A program made the position numbers and the translations under genes. Positions 9,286-17,572 of a stretch of DNA of 64,000 bases are shown here, in pieces; within the stretch, counting starts at the first letter, position 1; each line of letters opens with the position of its first letter. Source of the stretch: Azospirillaceae bacterium (GTDB taxonomy: Bacteria; Pseudomonadota; Alphaproteobacteria; Azospirillales; Azospirillaceae). Where the stretch lies: contig JAPWJW010000003.1 in the NCBI GenBank assembly GCA_028283825.1, positions 1-64,000 on the forward strand, in the 5' to 3' direction. The notes below the pieces were generated by a model, which was not told the DNA's origin, ran no database searches, and saw only the letters and a list, made by a program, of their open reading frames with translations.

Positions 9286-9852
9286 ATGACCAAGGTGGTG
9301 AACACGCCGACGATCGCTGATGTGCTGCGGTTCTGGTTCGATGAATTGACGCCGGAGGACTGGTTCGGCGGCGGTGCCGAGGTGGACGTGCTGGTGCACG
9401 ATCGGCTGGCCGGCGCCTATGAACTGGCGGCCGCCGGAACCCTGGATGCCTGGGGCCAGACGTCGGACGGCGCGCTGGCCCTGCTGATCCTGCTGGACCA
9501 GGTGCCGCGCAACCTGTTCCGCAGCGCCCCCCGCGCCTTCGCCACCGACGAGCGTGCGCAGGACCTGGCACGGCGCGCGGTGGCGCGGGCCCAGGATCTG
9601 GAACAGCCGGAGGGCGACCGCCGCCTGTTCTTCTACCTGCCGTTCGAACATGCGGAGGAAATCGTGCTGCAGGACTGCTGCGTCGCCCTGGTGGCGGAAC
9701 GAATCGGCCAGGGCGAGCGGCTGGATTATGCCGAGCGCCACCGCGCGGTCATCCGCCGCTTCGGCCGCTTCCCCCACCGCAACGCCGCCCTGGGCCGGAC
9801 CTGCACGGCGGAGGAACTGGACTATCTGGCCCAGCCGGACGCCGGGTTCTGA
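9286..9852 (+). CDS. DUF924 family protein
   Basis: A 188-residue soluble protein matching the DUF924 pattern: VLRFWFDELTPEDWFG at the N-terminus, LILLDQVPRNLFR in the middle, then FFYLPFEHAE and HRAVIRRFGRFPHRNAALGR near the end. The family is helical and TPR-like in fold; its function is not established. Conserved histidines (FEHAE, RFPHRN) could form an active or metal site, but that is inference. It diverges from the DUF898/M48 pair. Confidence 0.88.
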   Translation: MTKVVNTPTIADVLRFWFDELTPEDWFGGGAEVDVLVHDRLAGAYELAAAGTLDAWGQTSDGALALLILLDQVPRNLFRSAPRAFATDERAQDLARRAVARAQDLEQPEGDRRLFFYLPFEHAEEIVLQDCCVALVAERIGQGERLDYAERHRAVIRRFGRFPHRNAALGRTCTAEELDYLAQPDAGF

Positions 9853-9986
9853 GCGGTTCCGGCCGAGCTGCGGCGGGGTGCCGCAGGGGCCTTTCAGGCA
9901 GGATCGGAAGTGGTCCTATACGGGTGCCGGCCGCCGCCGCTACCATGCCGCCCGCAGGTCCAACCCAGGACCATCGCGGGGAGCAT

Positions 9987-10925
9987 ATGATGAGCGCTTT
10001 CATTAAGGCATTGAAGGTAAATGGTATTTTAATGGGCGTGTTGCTGGCCGGGGCCCATCCGGCGCTGGCGGCACCCACGCCGGAGCAGGTGAAGCACGCC
10101 GTGGACACGGGCGACCTGACCGGGGCGGAGGGCATGCTGCGCCAGGCCATCCGCGACCATGGCGACAGCGCCCGCGCGCATTATGAGCTGGGGGAGGTGC
10201 TGGGCATGGAAGGCCGGCACCAGGACGCCGTCGGCGAACTGGAACTGGCCCGCAAGATCGACCCCAGCCTGCATTTCGCCGCCACGCCCCAGGCTTTCCA
10301 GCAGCGGCTGGAACGGGAGGAATCCTTCCAGAAACCGGCCGTCGCCCCGGTGCCCGCCCCCCAGCATGTGACCCAGACCACCACCACCGTCAGCCACCCG
10401 CCGGCCCCGGTGCCCAAGGAATCCTCCAGCCATGGCATGACCATCGCCCTGCTGGTGGGTGGCCTGTTGCTGGCGGCGCTGGTCGTCTATCTGGTGTTCC
10501 GCCGGCCCAACGCCGCGCCGGGATATTCGGGTGGCCCCCGGTACGCGCCGGCCGGCGGCCCGCCGCCTTATGCGCCGCAGCCGGGCCCCGGCTACGCGTC
10601 CGGTTATGCGCCGGGTTACGCCCCCGTGGTGGTGCAGGAGAACAGCGGTGCCGGTTTCTTCACCGGCGTGCTGGCGGGCGAGCTGATGGCCGGTGGCCGC
10701 GGCCATGACACCGTGGTGCATGAGACGGTGATCAACAACGTCACGGAGAACCGGGTTTATGAGGACGACCGCCGCCCATCGCGCGACAGCGGCTTCGACA
10801 GCGGCTCCGCCTCATCCGGCAATGACGGCTGGGGCGGGTCCAGCGACGGCGGTTCTTCCTCCAGCAGCTTCGACAGCGGTAGTAGCTCGGACAGCGGCAG
10901 CGGCGGCGGCGACAGCAGCTGGTAG
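9987..10925 (+). CDS. TPR membrane protein with Ser/Gly-rich tail
   Basis: A protein of about 312 residues starting MMSAFIKALKVNG; GGGGAG-type ribosome site at 9978 favours the ATG at 9987 or the adjacent one at 9990 over the in-frame start at 9924. It has a signal peptide (MGVLLAGAHPALA), a TPR-like region (TGAEGMLRQAIRDHGDSARAHYELG), a Pro-rich linker, a single membrane span (MTIALLVGGLLLAALVVYLVF), a Tyr/Pro/Gly segment with YAPGYAP repeats and a C-terminal tail almost wholly Ser, Gly and Asp ending SGGGDSSW. Such SSG tails resemble those of TPM/YgcG-type membrane proteins. Function unknown. Confidence 0.75.
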   Translation: MMSAFIKALKVNGILMGVLLAGAHPALAAPTPEQVKHAVDTGDLTGAEGMLRQAIRDHGDSARAHYELGEVLGMEGRHQDAVGELELARKIDPSLHFAATPQAFQQRLEREESFQKPAVAPVPAPQHVTQTTTTVSHPPAPVPKESSSHGMTIALLVGGLLLAALVVYLVFRRPNAAPGYSGGPRYAPAGGPPPYAPQPGPGYASGYAPGYAPVVVQENSGAGFFTGVLAGELMAGGRGHDTVVHETVINNVTENRVYEDDRRPSRDSGFDSGSASSGNDGWGGSSDGGSSSSSFDSGSSSDSGSGGGDSSW

Positions 10926-10929
10926 GGTG

Positions 10930-11325
10930 TCAGAAGAACTGGGCGGCGTAGGCCGGATCGTACTGCATGGCGCCGACCCGGTTGCCCTCCGTGTCCCGCA
11001 GGTAGATCAGGCGGCCCACGCCGTCGATGGTGTAGGGCTGCAGGGTGACGGCGCCGCCATGGGCCGTCACCTTGGCGATGATGGCGTCCAGGTCGTCCAC
11101 GCCGACGGTGCATTCGAAACCCTGCATGCCGGTGCCGGCCAGGGGCTCATGCCGTTGTTGCAGGGCGCCGCCCACGCCCTTGTCATCGTCCGGCCCGGTC
11201 TGGATCAGGTAAAAGCCCGGGGGGCCCCAGGGGCTGATGCGCCAATCGAACACCGCCTCGTAAAAGGCCTTGGCGCGCTCCACATCGTCGGCGTGGATGG
11301 CGAAGAAACGCAGATGGTTGGGCAC
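10930..11325 (-). CDS. VOC-family (glyoxalase-like) protein
   Basis: About 131 residues with the paired beta-alpha-beta pattern of the vicinal oxygen chelate fold: HLRFFAIHADDVERAKAFYEAVFDW at the start and a second half containing ECTVGVDDLDAIIAKVTAHGG and IYLRDTEGNRVGAMQ. The GTG at 11325 (VPNHLRFF) is the best start; the frame remains open to 11439 but that would run through the promoter of the divergent AraC gene. VOC proteins of this size are often of unknown substrate. The neighbouring AraC regulator may control it. Confidence 0.82.
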   Translation of the reverse strand: MPNHLRFFAIHADDVERAKAFYEAVFDWRISPWGPPGFYLIQTGPDDDKGVGGALQQRHEPLAGTGMQGFECTVGVDDLDAIIAKVTAHGGAVTLQPYTIDGVGRLIYLRDTEGNRVGAMQYDPAYAAQFF

Positions 11326-11440
11326 GGGCGTCGCTCCATCAGGGGTGGAAGATGGCTGCCAGCATGCCCCATGCACCCCTGGCCGTCTTGCGCTAGGATG
11401 ACGATCCTTGTCGTAAAGACGCCAACCTTTGGGCGCCAAT

Positions 11441-12193
11441 ATGCCCGATGCCTTCCTGATCCGCAGCCTGGCCCTGACGTTTGATGATGGCCACCGCCTG
11501 CACCGCCATAGCCACGGTTGGGGTCAACTGCTGTTTGCCGCCCGTGGCGTCATGCGGGTGACGGCGGGCGAGGTCGCCTGGCTGGTACCGCCGGCCCAGG
11601 CCGTCTGGCTACCGCCCGGCACGCCGCACGGGGTGGAGATGCGCGGTGGCGTGGCCATGCGCACGCTGTACCTGGCACCGGGGCAGGATGAGGGGCTGCC
11701 TTTGGTTTGCCAGGTGATGGCGGTGGCGCCGCTGTTGCGTGAGTTGATCCTGCATATCGTGGCCGAGGGCATGCTGCGCGCCGACCGGCCGGACCATGTG
11801 CGCCTGGCCGGGGTGTTCCATGACCGGCTGGCGGCGGCCGACCGCCTGCCCCTGTCGCTGACCTGGCCGCGCGACCGCCGGGCGTGCGCGGTGGCGGACC
11901 GGTTGCGCCAGGATCCGGCGGATGAGGCGGAGCTTGAGGTGCTGGGCCAGGCGGTGGGCGCCAGCGCCCGCACCCTGCAACGGCTGTTCAAGGCGGAGAC
12001 GGGCCTGAGGTTCGGCGAATGGCGCCAGCAATTGCGCCTGCTGCACGCCGCCAGCCTGCTGGGCACCGGCCTGTCGGTAACGCAAGCAGGGCTGGAGGTC
12101 GGCTACACCAGCACCAGCGCCTTCGTCAGCGCCTTTCGCCGCCGGCTGGGTGTGACGCCGGCGCGTTACCGGCCGTCCACCTCCGCTGCATAA
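11441..12193 (+). CDS. AraC-family transcriptional regulator with cupin sensor
   Basis: A 250-residue regulator. The N-terminal half is a cupin-type sensor (HRLHRHSHGWGQLLFAARGVMRV ... VWLPPGTPHGVEMRGG). The C-terminal half holds the two helix-turn-helix units of AraC proteins (VLGQAVGASARTLQRLFKAETG and SVTQAGLEVGYTSTSAFVSAFRRRLGVTPARYR). I take the ATG at 11441 (MPDAFLIRS). It is divergent from the VOC gene with about 115 bp between starts, a common layout for a regulator and its target. The ligand is not known. Confidence 0.9.
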   Translation: MPDAFLIRSLALTFDDGHRLHRHSHGWGQLLFAARGVMRVTAGEVAWLVPPAQAVWLPPGTPHGVEMRGGVAMRTLYLAPGQDEGLPLVCQVMAVAPLLRELILHIVAEGMLRADRPDHVRLAGVFHDRLAAADRLPLSLTWPRDRRACAVADRLRQDPADEAELEVLGQAVGASARTLQRLFKAETGLRFGEWRQQLRLLHAASLLGTGLSVTQAGLEVGYTSTSAFVSAFRRRLGVTPARYRPSTSAA

Positions 12194-12227
12194 AGCGCCC
12201 TCAGTCGCCGGGCGCCAGCGACACCGG

Positions 12228-13136
12228 TCAGGGCCTCGTGTCGTTGGCGTAGTTCCGCTTCATGAAGTCGATGAAGGCGCGCAAAGGGGCCGGCACGTGG
12301 CGGCGGCTGGGGTAATAGAGATAGGGGCCGGGGAAGGGGGGCAGCCAGTCTTCCAGCACCGGCACCAGCTGTCCGGCCGCCAGCGAGGGCGCCATGAAGC
12401 CTTCAAAGGTGCAGTACCAGCCCAGGCCGGCCTCCGCCGCACTGACGGCGATCTGTACGCTGTTGGCGACCAGGCGGCCGTCGGGCACCACCCGCACCGT
12501 TTCGCCGTCCTTCTCGAACTCCCAGGCCAGGGGGGCGCGGTCGGCGAAGCGGTGGCGGATGCAGGGGCGGCCGACCAGGTCGCGGGGGTGCTGGGGCGGG
12601 CCCTCGCGCGCCACCAGGTCTGGTGAGCCGGCCAGGACATAGCGTTGCGGCGGGCTGATGGGTACGGCCACCACGTCCTGGGCCAGCGCCTCGCCATATC
12701 GGATGCCGGCGTCGAAGCCCTCCGCGAAGACGTCGATCAGGGCGTTGTTCTCGATCACCTCCAGCGTGATGCCGGGGTATTCCGCCAGGAAGCGGGGCAC
12801 CAGCGGCGCCAGGATCAGCCAGGAGACGACGATGGGCACGTTCAGGCGCAGCACGCCGGTGGGTGTGTCGCGGAAGCTGTTGACCTCGTCCAGCGATTCC
12901 GCCACCTCCGAAAACACCGGCGCCAGGCGGGCCACCAGGCGCTGGCCGGCCTCCGTCGGCGTGACGCTGCGCGTGGTGCGGTTCAGCAGGCGCACGCCCA
13001 GATCCTCCTCCAACCGCTTCAGCGCCAGGCTGAGGGTGGAGGGGGCCACGCCCCGTTCCCGGGCGGCGTTGCGGAAGCTGCGGTGGCGGGCCACCGCCAG
13101 GAACAGGTCCAGGTCGGCCAGGTTGGGCGCGGGCAT
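12228..13136 (-). CDS. LysR-family transcriptional regulator
   Basis: A 302-residue regulator. The winged helix-turn-helix at residues 5-62 is typical (LADLDLFLAVARHRSFRNAARERGVAPSTLSLALKRLEEDLGVRLLNRTTR; key residues A-x-x-RSFxxAA and PSxLSxALxxLE). The rest is the periplasmic-binding-like effector domain. The ATG at 13136 is preferred to an in-frame start at 13193. It is divergent from the aldo/keto reductase gene, with a perfect 18-bp palindrome between them, so it very likely regulates that gene and itself. Confidence 0.92.
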   Translation of the reverse strand: MPAPNLADLDLFLAVARHRSFRNAARERGVAPSTLSLALKRLEEDLGVRLLNRTTRSVTPTEAGQRLVARLAPVFSEVAESLDEVNSFRDTPTGVLRLNVPIVVSWLILAPLVPRFLAEYPGITLEVIENNALIDVFAEGFDAGIRYGEALAQDVVAVPISPPQRYVLAGSPDLVAREGPPQHPRDLVGRPCIRHRFADRAPLAWEFEKDGETVRVVPDGRLVANSVQIAVSAAEAGLGWYCTFEGFMAPSLAAGQLVPVLEDWLPPFPGPYLYYPSRRHVPAPLRAFIDFMKRNYANDTRP

Positions 13137-13147
13137 GCGGCATCCAT

Positions 13148-13165
13148 TGTTCGATTTATCGAACA
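13148..13165. promoter_or_regulatory. Perfect palindrome, probable LysR operator
   Basis: TGTTCGAT-TT-ATCGAACA is a perfect 18-bp dyad containing the T-N11-A pattern of LysR sites. It lies 12 bp upstream of the LysR start and about 100 bp upstream of the aldo/keto reductase start. Confidence 0.65.
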
Positions 13166-13263
13166 GTTCATTGAGGATAGTCCAGATTATCACGCGGGGC
13201 CAAAGGCGGCATAGTCCGCCTTGTCATCCCCCTGGGGCGCCGTCCCCTTTTCGGAGAAAAGCG

Positions 13264-14274
13264 ATGTTGCAGCGTACCTTGGGCGCCAAAGGCCCCGCCA
13301 CCTCCGCCCTGGGCCTGGGCTGCATGGGCATGTCCGGCATGTATGGGCCCAGCGACCGGGCGGAAAGCCTGGCCACCCTGCAGGCGGCGGTGGATGCCGG
13401 CATCGTCCTGCTGGACACCGGCGACTTCTATGGCATGGGCCATAATGAGATGCTGATCGGCGATTTCCTGGCCGATCCAGCGTTCCGCAAGGGCCACAAG
13501 CGTGACGACGTGCAGATCAGCGTGAAGTTCGGTGCCCTGCGCGACCCGGCCGGCGGCTGGCTGGGCTTCGACGGCAGCCCGGCGGCGGTGAAGAACAGCC
13601 TGGCCTACACGTTGCAGCGCCTGCGGGTGGATCATATCGACGTTTATCGCCCGGCCCGCCTGGACGCGAATGTGCCGATCGAGGACACGGTGGGTGCCAT
13701 TGCCGACATGGTGAAGGCCGGCTATGTCCGCCACATCGGCCTGTCGGAGGTGGGGTCCGAAACCCTGCGCCGGGCGGCGGCGGTGCATCCGATCGTCGAC
13801 CTGCAGATCGAATACTCCCTGATCTCCCGTGGGATTGAGCGCGACATCCTGCCCACCTGCCGCGACCTGGGCATCGCCATCACCGCCTATGGCGTGCTGA
13901 GCCGTGGCCTGATCAGCGGTCATTGGGCCAAGGGCCAGGGCCAGGGGGCGGACTTCCGCGCCCACAGCCCGCGCTTCCAGGGTGACAACCTGGACCACAA
14001 CCTCACCCTGGTGGAGGCGTTGCGCCGGGTGGCCGAGGCCAAGGGCGTCAGCGTGGCGCAGATCGCCATCGCCTGGGTGCTGGCCCAGGGGAATGATCTC
14101 ATCCCCCTGATCGGCGCCCGCCGCCGCGATCGCCTGGCGGAGGCGCTGGGCGCCCTGGACGTGACCCTGACGGCGGCGGACCTGGCCGCCATCGAACAGG
14201 CCGTGCCCAAGGACAGTGCCGCCGGCGATCGCTACCCCGCCCACGGCATGGCGACCCTGGACAGCGAGCGCTGA
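13264..14274 (+). CDS. Aldo/keto reductase
   Basis: A 336-residue NADPH-dependent reductase of the TIM-barrel AKR family. Seen: RTLGAKGPATSALGLGCMGMS at the start, the catalytic Asp/Tyr in LLDTGDFYGMGHNE, the catalytic Lys in QISVKFG, and the cofactor region PLIGARRRDRLAEALGAL. Where most relatives have the catalytic His in Y-x-x-x-H-R, this one reads IDVYRPARLD, so the His position is Ala. That variant is found in some alphaproteobacterial AKRs as I recall, so it may still be active on other carbonyls. The frame extends upstream to 12658 but only as shadow of the LysR gene; ATG 13264 follows GGAGAAAAGCG. Confidence 0.9.
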   Translation: MLQRTLGAKGPATSALGLGCMGMSGMYGPSDRAESLATLQAAVDAGIVLLDTGDFYGMGHNEMLIGDFLADPAFRKGHKRDDVQISVKFGALRDPAGGWLGFDGSPAAVKNSLAYTLQRLRVDHIDVYRPARLDANVPIEDTVGAIADMVKAGYVRHIGLSEVGSETLRRAAAVHPIVDLQIEYSLISRGIERDILPTCRDLGIAITAYGVLSRGLISGHWAKGQGQGADFRAHSPRFQGDNLDHNLTLVEALRRVAEAKGVSVAQIAIAWVLAQGNDLIPLIGARRRDRLAEALGALDVTLTAADLAAIEQAVPKDSAAGDRYPAHGMATLDSER

Positions 14275-14278
14275 AACA

Positions 14279-14310
14279 AAAAGGGCGGCCCGCTGAGGCC
14301 GCCCTTTCTT
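14279..14310. terminator. Bidirectional terminator between aldo/keto reductase and ychF
   Basis: A perfect 10-bp stem AAGGGCGGCC / GGCCGCCCTT with a 6-nt loop, A-rich on the left and TTTCTT on the right, so it works in both directions. Confidence 0.85.
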
Positions 14311-14333
14311 CATTCCGTTACCGGAACAATGGC

Positions 14334-15431
14334 TCAGACGTTGAACCGGAAGTGGAAGATGTCGCCGTCATGGACGACGTATTCCTTGCCTTCGATGCGC
14401 AGCTTGCCGTTGTCCTTGGCACCGGTTTCGCCGCCGAAGGCGATGTAGCTGTCGAAGTCCACGGTTTCGGCCTTGATGAAGCCGCGTTCGAAGTCGGTGT
14501 GGATGGCGCCGGCGGCCTCGGGGGCCTTGGCACCACGGCGCACGGTCCAGGCGCGTGCCTCCTTCGGCCCGACGGTGAAGAAGGTCAGCAGGTTCAGCAG
14601 GCCGTAGCCGGCGCGGATCAGGCGGTTCAGGCCCGGCTCCTCCAGCCCCAGCGAGGACAGGTACTCGGCCTTGTCCTCATCGCCCAGCTGCGACAGCTCG
14701 GACTCGATGGCGGCGGAGATGACGACCGATACCGCACCCTGGGCCTTGGCCATCTCGGCCACCTGGGCCGACAGGCTGTTGCCGGTGGCGGCGGACGCCT
14801 CTTCCACGTTGCAGACGTACAGCACGGGCTTGCCCGTCAGCAGCGCCAGCTGGCGCCACAGGCCGCGCTCCTCCTCCGACACCGCGACCGTGCGCGCAGG
14901 CTTGCCGTCGCGCAGCGCCACCAGGGCGCGCTCGATCAGGTCGGCGACGATCTTGGATTCCTTGTCGCCGCCCTTGGCCTTCTTCTGCAGGGCGGGCAGG
15001 CGCTTTTCCAGGCTGTCCATGTCGGCCAGCATCAGCTCCGTCTCCACCGTCTCCGCGTCGCGGGTGGGGTGGATGGAGCCTTCCACGTGGGTGATGTCGC
15101 CGTCTTCGAAGCAGCGCAGCACGTGGACGATGGCGTCGACCTCGCGGATGTTGGCCAGGAACTGGTTGCCCAGGCCTTCACCCTTGGAGGCGCCGCGCAC
15201 CAATCCGGCGATGTCCACGAATTCCAGCTGGGTGGGCACGGTCTTCTGCGACTTGGCGATGGCCGCCAGCTTGTCCAGGCGCGGGTCGGGCACGCCGACG
15301 CGGCCCACGTTGGGCTCGATGGTGCAGAAGGGGTAGTTGGCCGCTTCCGCCGCCGCCGTGCTGGTCAGCGCGTTGAACAGGGTCGACTTGCCGACGTTGG
15401 GCAGGCCGACGATGCCGCAATTGAATCCCAT
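14334..15431 (-). CDS. ychF: Redox-regulated ATPase/GTPase YchF
   Basis: A 365-residue Obg-family P-loop NTPase that binds the ribosome and prefers ATP. Seen: Walker A GLPNVGKSTLFNAL at residues 8-21, switch region VDIAGLVRGASKGEGLGNQFLANIREVDAIVHVLRCF, coiled-coil arm, and the C-terminal TGS domain ending GDIFHFRFNV with the typical FERGFIKAETVDFDSYIA. The ATG at 15431 (MGFNCGIVGLPN) is the normal family start; the frame open to 15479 is an extension without support. In many alphaproteobacteria it follows pth, which is not next to it here. Confidence 0.96.
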   Translation of the reverse strand: MGFNCGIVGLPNVGKSTLFNALTSTAAAEAANYPFCTIEPNVGRVGVPDPRLDKLAAIAKSQKTVPTQLEFVDIAGLVRGASKGEGLGNQFLANIREVDAIVHVLRCFEDGDITHVEGSIHPTRDAETVETELMLADMDSLEKRLPALQKKAKGGDKESKIVADLIERALVALRDGKPARTVAVSEEERGLWRQLALLTGKPVLYVCNVEEASAATGNSLSAQVAEMAKAQGAVSVVISAAIESELSQLGDEDKAEYLSSLGLEEPGLNRLIRAGYGLLNLLTFFTVGPKEARAWTVRRGAKAPEAAGAIHTDFERGFIKAETVDFDSYIAFGGETGAKDNGKLRIEGKEYVVHDGDIFHFRFNV

Positions 15432-15503
15432 GGGAATAACCTGGAGTAAGGGGCCGCTTTGGCGGCGTTTATCGGGCAAACGCGCCCCGATTGCAAACCG
15501 AGC

Positions 15504-15944
15504 TTATGCAGGGCCGCCATCGGGGCCGGGCGCCCAGCCCGCCGGCGCCATCTCGAACGCCTGGAACTCGAACGCCGGGGCCACGGTGCAGCCCACCAGC
15601 GTCCAGTCGCCCAGGGATTCCGCCGCCTGCCACTGGTCGGCCGGCACCACGCCCTGGGGCCGCTGGCCGGCGGCCAGATCCGCGCCCAGGACCAGGTCGG
15701 CGGCGGTGAGGCCGTCGGCGGAGATGGACAGGCGCAAGGGCGCGCCGGCATGCCAATGCCAGACCTCATCCGCGTCGCGCACCCGGTGCCAGTGCGACCG
15801 CTCCCCCGCCTTCAGCAGGAAATAGATGGCGGTGGAGGCGCCGCGCCCGCCGCCCTCGGGGATGTGGCGGTAGGTCTCGAAGTAATGCCCGCCCTCGGGG
15901 TGGGGTTGCAGGCCCAGCAGGGCGATGATGCGGTCGGCGTCCAT
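15504..15944 (-). CDS. DUF985 cupin protein
   Basis: A 146-residue single-domain cupin of the DUF985 family: IIALLGLQPHPEGGHYFETYR at the start, STAIYFLLKAGERSHWHRV with the metal-binding His pair, and a second half with LGDWTLVGCTVAPAFEFQAFEMA. Cupins of this group are beta-barrels with a likely metal site; the reaction is not known. It sits 6 bp downstream of the GST gene stop on the same strand, so the two are probably co-transcribed. Confidence 0.88.
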   Translation of the reverse strand: MDADRIIALLGLQPHPEGGHYFETYRHIPEGGGRGASTAIYFLLKAGERSHWHRVRDADEVWHWHAGAPLRLSISADGLTAADLVLGADLAAGQRPQGVVPADQWQAAESLGDWTLVGCTVAPAFEFQAFEMAPAGWAPGPDGGPA

Positions 15945-15950
15945 GGATGC

Positions 15951-16556
15951 TTATCCCCGGGGCGGCACGGTCTGGCGGAAGCTGCCGCTGTCCGATGCGC
16001 GTTCGAACCAGGCGGCGAGATTGGGCCGGCCTTCGCGCCAGTGGTCGCAACCCCAGCGGAAGTCCAGATAGGCCAGGGCCACGGTGACCGACAGCGTGCC
16101 GATGGTCTGGCCCTCCAGCAATTCCGTCTCGGACTCCAGCAGGTCCACCGCCCGCATCATGGCCTGGCGCTGGCGGTCGATCCAGTTGGCGGAGCGCAGG
16201 TTCTCCGGCCGCAAACCCTCCATCCGGCGCAGGATGGCGGCGTCGCAGATGCCGTCGGCGATGGCCTGCTGGCGCAGCGCCAGCCAGCGGGCGTGGCCGG
16301 CTACGGGGAACAGGGCGCCACCGGCCTCACCCAGGCTGTCCAGATATTCGGCGATGACCGGGCTGTCGAACAGGGTCAGGCCGTCGTCGGTGACCAGGGT
16401 CGGTATCTTGCCCAGCGGGTTCAGGGTGGGCACCACCGTTTCCGGCGACCAGATGTCGGTGGGTGTGAGTTCAAGGCGGGGGAACAGCCCGCGCTCATGC
16501 GCCACCATCAGCACCTTGCGCACGAAGGGTGAGGTCTGGCTGTAGAACAGTTTCAT
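15951..16556 (-). CDS. Glutathione S-transferase family protein
   Basis: A 201-residue protein with the thioredoxin-like N-domain (MKLFYSQTSPFVRKVLMVAHE, with the SPF-x-R-K helix that binds glutathione, and NPLGKIPTLVTDDGLTLFDSPVIAEYLD) and the all-helical C-domain. The pattern is like the GST group of E. coli YibF. I chose the ATG at 16556 (MKLFYSQ), the normal family start. It lies between gloB, which also uses glutathione, and the cupin gene on the same strand; a shared detoxification role is an inference. Confidence 0.9.
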   Translation of the reverse strand: MKLFYSQTSPFVRKVLMVAHERGLFPRLELTPTDIWSPETVVPTLNPLGKIPTLVTDDGLTLFDSPVIAEYLDSLGEAGGALFPVAGHARWLALRQQAIADGICDAAILRRMEGLRPENLRSANWIDRQRQAMMRAVDLLESETELLEGQTIGTLSVTVALAYLDFRWGCDHWREGRPNLAAWFERASDSGSFRQTVPPRG

Positions 16557-16610
16557 GGTGGGTCGGGCTTCCAGGCTCAGGCGGTCCGGCATATGCCGGA
16601 TAATGGGTTT

Positions 16611-17390
16611 TTATCCCCGGAAATTGTCTTTCCGGCGGCGGATTTCGGCGAACACCGTCACCGGATCGCCCCCGGGCAGGTCCACCGCCCGGGCCAGCAC
16701 GGCCAGGTCGGCGCGCAGGAAGGGGTTGGTGGCCTTCTCCGTGCCCAGGTCGATGGGCAGGGTGGGGTGACCTTCGGCCCGCAGCGCATCCACCGCCACC
16801 ATGCGCGCCACCAGCGCCGCGTTGTCGGGTTCCAGCGTCAGGGCGAAGCGGCCGTTGCCGGCGGTGTATTCGTGGCCGCAATAGATGGATGTCGCGTCGG
16901 GCAGGGCGCGCAGGCGGCTCAGGGAGTGCCACATCTGGCCGGCCGTGCCCTCGAACAGGCGGCCGCAGCCCATGGAGAACAGTGTGTCGCCGCTGAACAG
17001 CGCCGCGTCCTCGGGCCCATGATAGGCGATGTGGCCGCGCGTGTGGCCCGGCACGTCGATGCCGATGAAGGGGGCGGCCCCCACCTGGAACACATCGCCG
17101 TCCGCGATGGCATGGTCGATGCCGGGGATGCGGTCGCGGTCGGCGGCGGGGCCGATGACGGCGGCGCCGTAGCGGGCCTTCAGGTCCAGGTTGCCGCCGA
17201 CATGGTCGCCGTGATGGTGGGTGCTGAGGATCAGGTCCAGGTCCCAGCCCAGGCGGTCCAGTGCTGCGATGACGGGGGCCGCTTCCGACGGGTCGACCAC
17301 GGCGACGGTGCCGGTGGCGGCGTCGCGCACCAGGTGGATGTAGTTGTCGCTGAGTGCCGGAACCAGCCGGACGTCGAGGCGGGCGGTCAT
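16611..17390 (-). CDS. gloB: Hydroxyacylglutathione hydrolase (glyoxalase II)
   Basis: A 259-residue metallo-beta-lactamase-fold hydrolase that turns S-lactoylglutathione into D-lactate and glutathione. The binuclear metal site is intact: THHHGDHVGG, VPGHTRGHIAYH, FSGDTLFSMGCGR and YCGHEYTAGN. The ATG at 17390 (MTARLDVRLVPALSDNY) has GAGGG upstream; an in-frame ATG at 17411 is possible. The partner glyoxalase I, gloA, is at 36.5 kb. It heads a leftward group with the GST and cupin genes. Confidence 0.95.
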   Translation of the reverse strand: MTARLDVRLVPALSDNYIHLVRDAATGTVAVVDPSEAAPVIAALDRLGWDLDLILSTHHHGDHVGGNLDLKARYGAAVIGPAADRDRIPGIDHAIADGDVFQVGAAPFIGIDVPGHTRGHIAYHGPEDAALFSGDTLFSMGCGRLFEGTAGQMWHSLSRLRALPDATSIYCGHEYTAGNGRFALTLEPDNAALVARMVAVDALRAEGHPTLPIDLGTEKATNPFLRADLAVLARAVDLPGGDPVTVFAEIRRRKDNFRG

Positions 17391-17572
17391 GCTGGGACCC
17401 TCGGTTGTCATCGGTGACCTACTGCCACAGTTCAGTTAAAGCTAATCGTATGTTAATGAACAGGTAATGCTAATGGGTTGCCGGCAGTTCCGCTGCTTGA
17501 CAGCGCGGTGCCGTCGGCATTGCCTTGTGAGGGGGTGATCATGCCCGGCATGCGGCGGACCGAAAAGGGATC

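Noticed and set aside
12658-13263. N-terminal extension of the aldo/keto reductase
   Set aside because: Overlaps the LysR gene fully on the other strand and is basic low-quality sequence; the family start is at 13264.
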